Assembly (NCBI GenBank): GCA_032622095.1
Contig: CP136068.1
Span: 164,815,465-164,879,464, forward strand
Direction of reading: 5' to 3'
Length of the DNA: 64,000 nucleotides
Origin: Siphonodentalium dalli
Taxonomy: Eukaryota > Mollusca > Scaphopoda > Gadilida > Siphonodentaliidae
Made by a program: the position numbers and the translations under genes. The notes under the pieces are model-generated. The model saw only the letters and a program-made list of their open reading frames with translations, was not told the DNA's origin and did not search any database. This document shows, piece after piece, positions 45,591 through 56,207 of the stretch. Position 1 is the first letter of the stretch, and every line of letters starts with the position of its first letter.

Positions 45591-46733
45591 TCACAGAGAC
45601 GAAACTGGAAGGTCACTGTGGGGGATGCGCAGTTTGGAATTTATAACCGACATCCTCTGGCCCCCCTTTAAGCAGACCGATATAAATTCCTATATAAGTC
45701 AGAGTTATTCCATCGTAGATTTAGACATGTATGTGTTTTTTTACACAATATAGATATATTGCAATATAATAATGCACACAAAACAATTAAAGGTCCGCAT
45801 TTATTGCGCGGGAGTGGAATAACCAGGATCGGCTGTTTTCCTGTCAGCCCCTGGGTTGGAATTTCCACCCCAACATCCCCATGGTTGGATATTTCCAACT
45901 GATGCCATTTCATTCCAAAAGTTTGAATGAAAGTACGAATTTATTCGAATTATGGTCTAAACGTATATCAAATTTAACACAACTTTTTGCAATACAAAAC
46001 TATCGAAATCAACATAACATCAGTCTGCAACTTCAATCTAATGTCTAATCAGTTTTGAAATTTTCAACTGTTGAAACAAATCCAAGGTCGGTGTAAGACA
46101 CCACATCCGAAACACATTGATCGTGGATGATATAGAGGATCTCACATGAGTTTCTATTTGATACGCAATTTACCAACCGAGTTCACTAAATTCGATTTGA
46201 GCCGAGGCTCAAATAGAATTTAGTGGACGAGGTTGATAAATTAAGTATAAAATAGAACGAGTTTGAGATACCTTTTATCACATGATCAAATAAACGCGAA
46301 GTTTTCATCGAAAACAAGAATCATAAACTTCAACGATCGCAAGTCATTTAAATAATGGTGTGACGTCATCGCACGCACTAATAGTACACGTGTGTCTTAC
46401 CAATACTTATTAAGCTGGTTTTGTGGGTTAATTATGTGATAAATTATTGTAGCATGCGAGTGTGGAAAATATTTCCATAAAAATCCTTTGGACAATGCAT
46501 AATACGATTTTAAAAATGTCCCCAAATTACTAACCATGATCAACCACACGTACGTGTAACTTGTAACGTGTGTGTTACTATAACACTATTGTATTGCTAC
46601 AGAAATGCACACGGCGCCAACACTTCACGTTGTAATATAGTCGGGAACATAGAAGGCGAGATAACTCTATTGTGTTTATTGGTCAATTTGTGCTGATCAA
46701 CACATTTCTGGTATCCTGGTGAATGGTACATAC
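45591..46733 (-). repeat. Right arm of inverted duplication, outer part
   Basis: Reverse complement of about 33832-35010. It runs without a break to GAATGGTACATAC at 46733, where the 4.04-kb tandem array begins. The left arm keeps reading (complement of AAATCAACATGTATG) at the corresponding point. Confidence 0.85.
46166..46246. repeat. Palindrome inside right arm
   Basis: Counterpart of the palindrome at 34350-34432: CACTAAATTCGATTTGAGCC pairs with GGCTCAAATAGAATTTAGTG. The mismatched base in the stem is conserved between arms but inverted, as expected for an inverted copy. Confidence 0.75.
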
Positions 46734-47187
46734 AGGTTACACTGGTGTAAATATTTCCCATAGGCTTCAATGTTAACGTTTGTTGATCTGCATCAGAGGT
46801 CAAATGGAAACTGTTCAAACTGCCTTCGGATTATGTGAGCTTGACATCTGTGGAAACTTTCCCAATAAAAAAATCAACACCGTCTAGCAGGGAATCCACT
46901 TCAAATTTTCGTTTTTTCATGACTAGGGTCAGTTCCGCACTAAAAAAATATTGTCATTTTTTCAATCACACTTAAAATTTCTAAACAGCCACAACAGACT
47001 TCACCTTTAATGAATGGGCCTCTTGGCAAATGAAGTTTGTGGGAGAATGATTCCTTGAATTTTTGTCAACAGTTTACATTTAATTCATGCAACCAATCAC
47101 AGCCCAGAGTGTTTTAACTGTGAAACTCTATACTCCTCCCGCAACCGCAGGGGGGAGCTGCCTATAGTATTTACACCAGTGTAACCT
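46734..47187. mobile_element. 454-bp spacer with perfect 20-bp terminal inverted repeats (unit 1)
   Basis: Begins AGGTTACACTGGTGTAAATA (46734-46753) and ends with its exact complement (47168-47187). Imperfect pairing continues inwards to CATAGGC / GCCTATAG. In internal units the pairing also extends 5 bp outwards (CCTTT / AAAGG), so the same repeats can be read as the ends of the neighbouring 3.6-kb body (47168-50795). The left array border coincides exactly with the first base of this element, favouring it as the true mobile end. It contains a CCAAT box (near 47093) and a C-rich/G-rich stretch and could serve as a promoter region. Confidence 0.7.
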
Positions 47188-48124
47188 AAAGGGCCATGTG
47201 GCCTTTCTTCATATTTTTTGTGCATAACCCATTGTGAACCTTGATATATACCTATAATTATTAAACTGATGTTGTTTTAAAAAAATGTGTTTTTAATGCC
47301 ATGTGACCCTTTAATTGGAACCCACCCAATAATACACCAATTCAGAATAAAAAGCCAAAATGCAGGTTGGATTTGAGTTTAATTTAATAATATGAGGCAT
47401 CTAATAAAGCATGAGAAGTTATACCACATTCATTTGATCAGGTTTTCACTTGGCTTTCATCTGTTGTGTCCCATGAATTTAATTTCTCCACAGGAACAGA
47501 TATGCACAGGTTTCATTTAACCCTATGCAAATCAGCTGCAGATTCACACAAAAAATGCCTTTACTTTGAAAAATAAATAGTGTGGAGGGTTCATTAGTCA
47601 GTAAACTTGGCATAATTTTGAAGAACAATTACTACTTGTCCCAAAATCAGAAAAATTAAGTGGAAAATTATTTAAACAATGAGCTCAGACAAGGGTGTTT
47701 TAACCCTGGGTCAGGTGAATTTTCCTGATTGAAAATGGTGCTAAAATTTGTAATGTCTGCTGCAATCCCAATTAGAAGGAATCCTTAATCTATTGTCTCA
47801 CAGTATCAAATGTCGTTAACTAACATTGGACAGGGGGTGCCAATGATGAGGTTATAATGACAACATGTTCCTTCAGCTGATAAAGTAGTAATATATCAAC
47901 AGATAAGATGGCAGACATTTTCAAGCATCATTAATTTCAAAACTCCTTAAAAGCAAGGTGCTGATCTCAGAACGGTTAGTTGTCATCATTTCTCGAGACA
48001 AATATCATTTCTCATTGTAAAAATTCTGGAAGTTGTATATTCGCGAGAAGAATTTTCCAAATTAATGCTGTTAATGTGACAGAGTTGTTGAGTGGATTTT
48101 GGAATTTGTGAGGACTGTGAGACA
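47188..48124. other. Leader region upstream of transposase-like gene, no coding motif seen
   Basis: About 940 bp without a recognisable frame. An AAGATGGCAGAC motif near 47907, like the YY1-type AAGATGGC element of many animal promoters, sits about 220 bp before the proposed ATG and may mark the transcription start. An upstream non-coding exon cannot be excluded. The same interval recurs in units 2-4. Confidence 0.35.
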
Positions 48125-50276
48125 ATGAAGTTTACATTTGATAATCCCCTCAGATTCAAACCAGGACACAAACAGTTGTATAAAGCCAAGCGAGAACCAT
48201 ATGTGGATAACAGAGTAGTGAAACATTTACGCAAAAGAACGATCATTACATCACTGGACATTCTCGAAAAGCCAAACTCTGTGAGAGCACATCAAACTCG
48301 GTCTGCTGCAAACAGTCTTAATCCAAGAGGGAAGGGTCAATCTGACAACAAAGAGCCTGAAAGAAAAAATGAAAGGTAAACATCTCTCACAATATTCCAT
48401 GCAACAAACAATGTTATATGCATGTTCTTTTCATCATATAGATAAGAAATAGGGGGGGGGGGTATGAAATTCAGCATTATAATATCAATAAACTAAACAT
48501 ATATTTGATCTTCTCAAATCAAGTGTATGACTTTAAAATCTTTTTTCAAAATCTTGGCTGTGTCCTCCTGCATGACAAAAAAAATTAATTTGACATGCCC
48601 CCAAACCTCTGTGTGCAGGAAATGATTTGAAAACTGTACCCTGAGTCAAAACACAGGTTTTCAGCCTAATAATTTGCAGATAGAGTTACTCCCCTTATTC
48701 TGTTCATATGAATTGGGTCACTAATTGCAAACAGCACAGGTATAACATTGCTTTGCATGCAGATATATATAAATTAAATTGCAGCACTGTGAGTGCTTTA
48801 GTTTACTATTCATTCAAAGGACTGTTTGGAGCAGGCAGTGTTTTTAAAGAAAAAAAATATCTCACAGTTAGACCGATATGTATGTACCTTTAATATATAT
48901 GGTTCAAAGAGTAAAATTTAGGATTTTAATTTTTAATTTTCAGAAATGATAGCCCAGACAAGAGATGTGTCAGTGGTTGGCAATGCGAATGCGGATCAAA
49001 CAGGGTGGTCAATATACGCCGAAATGCGATGATGTGGAACTCTTCCTTCGAAAAACATAGGGCATATAAACCCACGTGTACAGGATTCCTATACTGGGAC
49101 ATGAACGCTGAGGAAATTCGTGGAATTGGATGTAGAGAGAAAATGATCCCTAACCCTAACACTAACCCTAACCATAAACACCTGAATAAATGTGATAATC
49201 ACACATGTGGGAAAGACTGTTTCGCAACGATTCCATTTGAGAAGAGCATCGGCGATGAGAGAACATGGGCGAAAGAAGCATTTGGTGAAATGAAAACCAA
49301 TAGCAATATCGAGATTGGTCACCTTGTTACTGATCCCGATGCAGCGGGCTTCAAAGGCTGTGAGGATCTCTATGACGAAGGAGCAACAGCGACCAGACCA
49401 ACTCATCAACTGGACTCAGCTCATGTGTCGAGAAACCATCGGAAATTCATCAAAAACCATAAGACGCTGCCAACTCTCATCGCTGGACCTGACCTAAAAA
49501 GCAAATCAAAACTGATAAATAAACTCGCAATGAACATTTCTGATCGATGTCAGGGTGAATTGACATCTGCGGGAAAGCATTTCAAAGCCAACGCTGAAGG
49601 AATGAAGAAACATTTACTGAATGTGAAAGAAGCAATAGTGAAGTGTTTCCAAAACTCCCATGTTATGTGTAAAAAATACTCATATCTGTGCAAGGGAACG
49701 AAAAAATCCAACTGGATCGTTAAAAATGAAACTGTGCTAGGACCCAAATTTACGATCAATAAAACTTCGGACTGTTCGGATATTCTCACGGAGTGTGTTG
49801 ACTACAGACTGTGTCCACAAATGATTGACAAGACTTTTCTTGGCATGAACACGCAAAAAGCCGAGGCATTCAACAGAGCAATTCGGGTATCTCTGCCCAA
49901 AAATGTGACATTTACCCGAAATGTTAGTGGGCGTGCACATTCAGCTTGCCATTCCACAAATGTAGGCTGTGGGAATTCCATATCTGTGTTGTGTAAAGAA
50001 CTTGATTGTGAGATTCACCCAAGATCAAAAGTGTCCAAAAGACTTGCAGCAGTGCAGAAGGCTGGAAATGACTTGAGATCATATAAAATGACCAAAAAGT
50101 CCAAACGGGCAAGAGTGGACAGGAGGGCAAAGTTATATGCTCTCTACGACAAACATAGTGAGGAAATTGCCTATCAGAAGGATATCATGATTCCACCTGA
50201 AGCATGTCCCAAACAGTTAAAGGAACACACATACACTAAGTCATCCAAGTGGAAAAGGGTTAAACCAAGGAGGTGA
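48125..50276 (+). CDS. Mutator-like transposase-related protein, spliced (unit 1)
   Basis: Two exons, 48125-48375 and 48944-50276, are joined by a 568-bp GT-AG intron (GAAAG|GTAAAC ... TTTTCAG|AAATG). Phase is kept across the split codon, giving 527 residues. The ATG at 48125 has A at -3, and an in-frame TGA lies upstream at 48089. Exon 1 is basic (about 84 aa). After the splice come CVSGWQCEC and CDNHTCGKDC, possible zinc ligands. Then GHLVTDPDAAGF (D214), LDSAHVSRNHRKFIK (D241), YSYLCKGTKKSNW, and MNTQKAEAFNRAIRVSLPKN (E391) with VTFTRNVSGRAHSA. The latter blocks resemble the C-terminal half of Mutator-like transposase proteins of invertebrates. The usual N-terminal block with the first catalytic D is not obvious, so activity is uncertain. 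The tail is Lys/Arg-rich. It ends 20 bp from the convergent nuclease gene. Confidence 0.65.
48376..48943 (+). other. Intron of transposase-like gene (unit 1)
   Basis: Begins GTAAAC and ends TTTTTAATTTTCAG with a good pyrimidine/T-rich tract. It contains a G-run at about 48452 whose length varies between units and accounts for the 1-2 bp period differences. Intron lengths are 568, 567, 566 and 567 bp in units 1-4. Confidence 0.75.
49149..49174 (+). repeat. Telomere-like CCCTAA repeat inside coding sequence (unit 1)
   Basis: Four hexamers, the third mutated to CACTAA, plus CC. In frame this encodes alternating Pro-Asn (NPNTNPN). The TTAGGG/CCCTAA hexamer is the usual animal telomere repeat. 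Confidence 0.85.
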
Positions 50277-50296
50277 AATGTACCTTTCTCTTTAAC

Positions 50297-50695
50297 TCAA
50301 ATCAGACAAAAGGGTCTATGTGCCCTAGTGCAATATTTCTGTCCCTCGCAATGGCGTCGTTCAACATTTTTTTCATGGCTTTCCATAACAATGTGGTCGG
50401 GATTTACACATGTCTTCCTATGGCATATGTGACTAAGTTCGAGGCTGCCAGGGTAATAGGCGGGTGGAGACATCGCGAGTCTGTGTTTTATGACGAATGC
50501 TATTCGGTGGACACCCCAATCCTTTCTCGGCTGACCGGGCTCAGAATTATAACTCGACGGGAACTTGACATATAAATATCCATAACCGTCCTTTCTTGTC
50601 CGACCTGTCCAAACGCGACAGTCGAACAACCCCTCAAATCTCGATTTTTCGGATAATTTCGCATTGTAAAAATCATAAAATTGACTCTCCTCCAT
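50297..50695 (-). CDS. His-Me finger (I-PpoI-like) zinc-binding endonuclease (unit 1)
   Basis: 132 aa, ATG at 50693-50695 with A at -3. Order: W-T-G and DGYGYLYVKF beta region (28-45), VHRIAFVIKH (62-71), then LELSHICHRKTCVNPDHIVM and EKNVERRHC. His89 fits the catalytic histidine and Asn110 the metal ligand of His-Me finger nucleases. Cys26, Cys91, Cys96 and His101 could form the first zinc site. Cys116, Cys122, His126 and Cys130 (C-x5-C-x3-H-x3-C) could form the second, as in the zinc-binding loop of homing endonucleases. Expected activity is site-specific DNA cleavage; target unknown. It lies tail to tail with the transposase-like gene. Its start is only about 80 bp from the TIR spacer on its upstream side, the likely promoter. 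All key residues are intact. Confidence 0.8.
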   Translation of the reverse strand: MEESQFYDFYNAKLSEKSRFEGLFDCRVWTGRTRKDGYGYLYVKFPSSYNSEPGQPRKDWGVHRIAFVIKHRLAMSPPAYYPGSLELSHICHRKTCVNPDHIVMESHEKNVERRHCEGQKYCTRAHRPFCLI

Positions 50696-50775
50696 GTTTA
50701 TTCACTTGTATGACTTAAATGTGTGTTTAAAAATTGGATTTGGGACATGCTATCAGGAACTGGATAAATACCTTT

Positions 50776-51229
50776 AGGTTACACTGGTGTAAATATTTCC
50801 CATAGGCTTCAATGTTAACGTTTGTTGATCTGCATCAGAGGTCAAATGGAAACTGTTCAAACTGCCTTCGGATTATGTGAGCTTGACATCTGTGGAAACT
50901 TTCCCAATAAAAAAATCAACACCGTCTAGCAGGGAATCCACTTCAAATTTTCGTTTTTTCATGACTAGGGTCAGTTCCGCACTAAAAAAATATTGTCATT
51001 TTTTCAATCACACTTAAAATTTCTAAACAGCCACAACAGACTTCACCTTTAATGAATGGGCCTCTTGGCAAATGAAGTTTGTGGGAGAATGATTCCTTGA
51101 ATTTTTGTCAACAGTTTACATTTAATTCATGCAACCAATCACAGCCCAGAGTGTTTTAACTGTGAAACTCTATACTCCTCCCGCAACCGCAGGGGGGAGC
51201 TGCCTATAGTATTTACACCAGTGTAACCT
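50776..51229. mobile_element. TIR spacer (unit 1/2 junction)
   Basis: Same length and ends as the first copy. Here the inverted repeats extend to 25 bp, because CCTTT precedes the left repeat and AAAGG follows the right one. Confidence 0.7.
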
Positions 51230-52166
51230 AAAGGGCCATGTGGCCTTTCTTCATATTTTTTGTGCATAACCCATTGTGAACCTTGATATATACCTATAAT
51301 TATTAAACTGATGTTGTTTTAAAAAAATGTGTTTTTAATGCCATGTGACCCTTTAATTGGAACCCACCCAATAATACACCAATTCAGAATAAAAAGCCAA
51401 AATGCAGGTTGGATTTGAGTTTAATTTAATAATATGAGGCATCTAATAAAGCATGAGAAGTTATACCACATTCATTTGATCAGGTTTTCACTTGGCTTTC
51501 ATCTGTTGTGTCCCATGAATTTAATTTCTCCACAGGAACAGATATGCACAGGTTTCATTTAACCCTATGCAAATCAGCTGCAGATTCACACAAAAAATGC
51601 CTTTACTTTGAAAAATAAATAGTGTGGAGGGTTCATTAGTCAGTAAACTTGGCATAATTTTGAAGAACAATTACTACTTGTCCCAAAATCAGAAAAATTA
51701 AGTGGAAAATTATTTAAACAATGAGCTCAGACAAGGGTGTTTTAACCCTGGGTCAGGTGAATTTTCCTGATTGAAAATGGTGCTAAAATTTGTAATGTCT
51801 GCTGCAATCCCAATTAGAAGGAATCCTTAATCTATTGTCTCACAGTATCAAATGTCGTTAACTAACATTGGACAGGGGGTGCCAATGATGAGGTTATAAT
51901 GACAACATGTTCCTTCAGCTGATAAAGTAGTAATATATCAACAGATAAGATGGCAGACATTTTCAAGCATCATTAATTTCAAAACTCCTTAAAAGCAAGG
52001 TGCTGATCTCAGAACGGTTAGTTGTCATCATTTCTCGAGACAAATATCATTTCTCATTGTAAAAATTCTGGAAGTTGTATATTCGCGAGAAGAATTTTCC
52101 AAATTAATGCTGTTAATGTGACAGAGTTGTTGAGTGGATTTTGGAATTTGTGAGGACTGTGAGACA

Positions 52167-54317
52167 ATGAAGTTTACATTTGATAATCCCCTCAGATTCA
52201 AACCAGGACACAAACAGTTGTATAAAGCCAAGCGAGAACCATATGTGGATAACAGAGTAGTGAAACATTTACGCAAAAGAACGATCATTACATCACTGGA
52301 CATTCTCGAAAAGCCAAACTCTGTGAGAGCACATCAAACTCGGTCTGCTGCAAACAGTCTTAATCCAAGAGGGAAGGGTCAATCTGACAACAAAGAGCCT
52401 GAAAGAAAAAATGAAAGGTAAACATCTCTCACAATATTCCATGCAACAAACAATGTTATATGCATGTTCTTTTCATCATATAGATAAGAAATAGGGGGGG
52501 GGGTATGAAATTCAGCATTATAATATCAATAAACTAAACATATATTTGATCTTCTCAAATCAAGTGTATGACTTTAAAATCTTTTTTCAAAATCTTGGCT
52601 GTGTCCTCCTGCATGACAAAAAAAATTAATTTGACATGCCCCCAAACCTCTGTGTGCAGGAAATGATTTGAAAACTGTACCCTGAGTCAAAACACAGGTT
52701 TTCAGCCTAATAATTTGCAGATAGAGTTACTCCCCTTATTCTGTTCATATGAATTGGGTCACTAATTGCAAACAGCACAGGTATAACATTGCTTTGCATG
52801 CAGATATATATAAATTAAATTGCAGCACTGTGAGTGCTTTAGTTTACTATTCATTCAAAGGACTGTTTGGAGCAGGCAGTGTTTTTAAAGAAAAAAAATA
52901 TCTCACAGTTAGACCGATATGTATGTACCTTTAATATATATGGTTCAAAGAGTAAAATTTAGGATTTTAATTTTTAATTTTCAGAAATGATAGCCCAGAC
53001 AAGAGATGTGTCAGTGGTTGGCAATGCGAATGCGGATCAAACAGGGTGGTCAATATACGCCGAAATGCGATGATGTGGAACTCTTCCTTCGAAAAACATA
53101 GGGCATATAAACCCACGTGTACAGGATTCCTATACTGGGACATGAACGCTGAGGAAATTCGTGGAATTGGATGTAGAGAGAAAATGATCCCTAACCCTAA
53201 CCCTAACCCTAACCATAAACACCTGAATAAATGTGATAATCACACATGTGGGAAAGACTGTTTCGCAACGATTCCATTTGAGAAGAGCATCGGCGATGAG
53301 AGAACATGGGCGAAAGAAGCATTTGGTGAAATGAAAACCAATAGCAATATCGAGATTGGTCACCTTGTTACTGATCCCGATGCAGCGGGCTTCAAAGGCT
53401 GTGAGGATCTCTATGACGAAGGAGCAACAGCGACCAGACCAACTCATCAACTGGACTCAGCTCATGTGTCGAGAAACCATCGGAAATTCATCAAAAACCA
53501 TAAGACGCTGCCAACTCTCATCGCTGGACCTGACCTAAAAAGCAAATCAAAACTGATAAATAAACTCGCAATGAACATTTCTGATCGATGTCAGGGTGAA
53601 TTGACATCTGCGGGAAAGCATTTCAAAGCCAACGCTGAAGGAATGAAGAAACATTTACTGAATGTGAAAGAAGCAATAGTGAAGTGTTTCCAAAACTCCC
53701 ATGTTATGTGTAAAAAATACTCATATCTGTGCAAGGGAACGAAAAAATCCAACTGGATCGTTAAAAATGAAACTGTGCTAGGACCCAAATTTACGATCAA
53801 TAAAACTTCGGACTGTTCGGATATTCTCACGGAGTGTGTTGACTACAGACTGTGTCCACAAATGATTGACAAGACTTTTCTTGGCATGAACACGCAAAAA
53901 GCCGAGGCATTCAACAGAGCAATTCGGGTATCTCTGCCCAAATATGTGACATTTACCCGAAATGTTAGTGGGCGTGCACATTCAGCTTGCCATTCCACAA
54001 ATGTAGGCTGTGGGAATTCCATATCTGTGTTGTGTAAAGAACTTGATTGTGAGATTCACCCAAGATCAAAAGTGTCCAAAAGACTTGCAGCAGTGCAGAA
54101 GGCTGGAAATGACTTGAGATCATATAAAATGACCAAAAAGTCCAAACGGGCAAGAGTGGACAGGAGGGCAAAGTTATATGCTCTCTACGACAAACATAGT
54201 GAGGAAATTGCCTATCAGAAGGATATCATGATTCCACCTGAAGCATGTCCCAAACAGTTAAAGGAACACACATACACTAAGTCATCCAAGTGGAAAAGGG
54301 TTAAACCAAGGAGGTGA
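52167..54317 (+). CDS. Mutator-like transposase-related protein, spliced (unit 2)
   Basis: Exons 52167-52417 and 52985-54317, 527 residues, same splice sites and phase as unit 1. Two amino-acid differences were seen: Pro instead of Thr in the CCCTAA-encoded tract (NPNPNPN), and Tyr instead of Asn in LPKYVTFTRN (AAT to TAT near 53943), private to this unit. No stop or frameshift, so purifying selection or recent homogenisation has kept it open. Confidence 0.65.
53189..53214 (+). repeat. Telomere-like CCCTAA repeat inside coding sequence (unit 2)
   Basis: Four perfect hexamers plus CC, without the CACTAA change of units 1 and 4. Confidence 0.9.
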
Positions 54318-54337
54318 AATGTACCTTTCTCTTTAAC

Positions 54338-54736
54338 TCAAATCAGACAAAAGGGTCTATGTGCCCTAGTGCAATATTTCTGTCCCTCGCAATGGCGTCG
54401 TTCAACATTTTTTTCATGGCTTTCCATAACAATGTGGTCGGGATTTACACATGTCTTCCTATGGCATATGTGACTAAGTTCGAGGCTGCCAGGGTAATAG
54501 GCGGGTGGAGACATCGCGAGTCTGTGTTTTATGACGAATGCTATTCGGTGGACACCCCAATCCTTTCTCGGCTGACCGGGCTCAGAATTATAACTCGACG
54601 GGAACTTGACATATAAATATCCATAACCGTCCTTTCTTGTCCGACCTGTCCAAACGCGACAGTCGAACAACCCCTCAAATCTCGATTTTTCGGATAATTT
54701 CGCATTGTAAAAATCATAAAATTGACTCTCCTCCAT
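54338..54736 (-). CDS. His-Me finger zinc-binding endonuclease (unit 2)
   Basis: 132 aa, identical to the unit 1 protein at every residue I compared, including His89, Asn110 and both zinc-ligand sets. It ends 20 bp from the unit 2 transposase-like stop. Confidence 0.8.
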   Translation of the reverse strand: MEESQFYDFYNAKLSEKSRFEGLFDCRVWTGRTRKDGYGYLYVKFPSSYNSEPGQPRKDWGVHRIAFVIKHRLAMSPPAYYPGSLELSHICHRKTCVNPDHIVMESHEKNVERRHCEGQKYCTRAHRPFCLI

Positions 54737-54816
54737 GTTTATTCACTTGTATGACTTAAATGTGTGTTTAAAAATTGGATTTGGGACATGCTATCAGGAA
54801 CTGGATAAATACCTTT

Positions 54817-55270
54817 AGGTTACACTGGTGTAAATATTTCCCATAGGCTTCAATGTTAACGTTTGTTGATCTGCATCAGAGGTCAAATGGAAACTGTTCA
54901 AACTGCCTTCGGATTATGTGAGCTTGACATCTGTGGAAACTTTCCCAATAAAAAAATCAACACCGTCTAGCAGGGAATCCACTTCAAATTTTCGTTTTTT
55001 CATGACTAGGGTCAGTTCCGCACTAAAAAAATATTGTCATTTTTTCAATCACACTTAAAATTTCTAAACAGCCACAACAGACTTCACCTTTAATGAATGG
55101 GCCTCTTGGCAAATGAAGTTTGTGGGAGAATGATTCCTTGAATTTTTGTCAACAGTTTACATTTAATTCATGCAACCAATCACAGCCCAGAGTGTTTTAA
55201 CTGTGAAACTCTATACTCCTCCCGCAACCGCAGGGGGGAGCTGCCTATAGTATTTACACCAGTGTAACCT
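54817..55270. mobile_element. TIR spacer (unit 2/3 junction)
   Basis: 454 bp, with the same 20-bp perfect inverted ends (25 bp with the outer CCTTT/AAAGG). Confidence 0.7.
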
Positions 55271-56207
55271 AAAGGGCCATGTGGCCTTTCTTCATATTTT
55301 TTGTGCATAACCCATTGTGAACCTTGATATATACCTATAATTATTAAACTGATGTTGTTTTAAAAAAATGTGTTTTTAATGCCATGTGACCCTTTAATTG
55401 GAACCCACCCAATAATACACCAATTCAGAATAAAAAGCCAAAATGCAGGTTGGATTTGAGTTTAATTTAATAATATGAGGCATCTAATAAAGCATGAGAA
55501 GTTATACCACATTCATTTGATCAGGTTTTCACTTGGCTTTCATCTGTTGTGTCCCATGAATTTAATTTCTCCACAGGAACAGATATGCACAGGTTTCATT
55601 TAACCCTATGCAAATCAGCTGCAGATTCACACAAAAAATGCCTTTACTTTGAAAAATAAATAGTGTGGAGGGTTCATTAGTCAGTAAACTTGGCATAATT
55701 TTGAAGAACAATTACTACTTGTCCCAAAATCAGAAAAATTAAGTGGAAAATTATTTAAACAATGAGCTCAGACAAGGGTGTTTTAACCCTGGGTCAGGTG
55801 AATTTTCCTGATTGAAAATGGTGCTAAAATTTGTAATGTCTGCTGCAATCCCAATTAGAAGGAATCCTTAATCTATTGTCTCACAGTATCAAATGTCGTT
55901 AACTAACATTGGACAGGGGGTGCCAATGATGAGGTTATAATGACAACATGTTCCTTCAGCTGATAAAGTAGTAATATATCAACAGATAAGATGGCAGACA
56001 TTTTCAAGCATCATTAATTTCAAAACTCCTTAAAAGCAAGGTGCTGATCTCAGAACGGTTAGTTGTCATCATTTCTCGAGACAAATATCATTTCTCATTG
56101 TAAAAATTCTGGAAGTTGTATATTCGCGAGAAGAATTTTCCAAATTAATGCTGTTAATGTGACAGAGTTGTTGAGTGGATTTTGGAATTTGTGAGGACTG
56201 TGAGACA

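Noticed and set aside
33832-46733. Inverted arms as a retroviral or Maverick/Polinton element
   Set aside because: No integrase, DNA polymerase, capsid or LTR features were recognised between the arms.
47986-48261. 91-codon minus-strand frame opposite exon 1 of the transposase-like gene, in each unit
   Set aside because: Overlaps exon 1, whose splice to exon 2 is supported by phase; no motif on the minus strand.
49089-50130. Minus-strand frames of 60-106 codons opposite the transposase-like exon 2
   Set aside because: Shadows of a conserved plus-strand coding frame.
50273-50575. 100-codon plus-strand frame after each transposase-like gene
   Set aside because: It lies wholly antisense to the nuclease gene, which has a complete set of catalytic and zinc residues.
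53189-53214. CCCTAA repeats as evidence of a chromosome end
   Set aside because: Only four hexamers, inside a coding frame and repeated in each unit; an interstitial tract, not a telomere.
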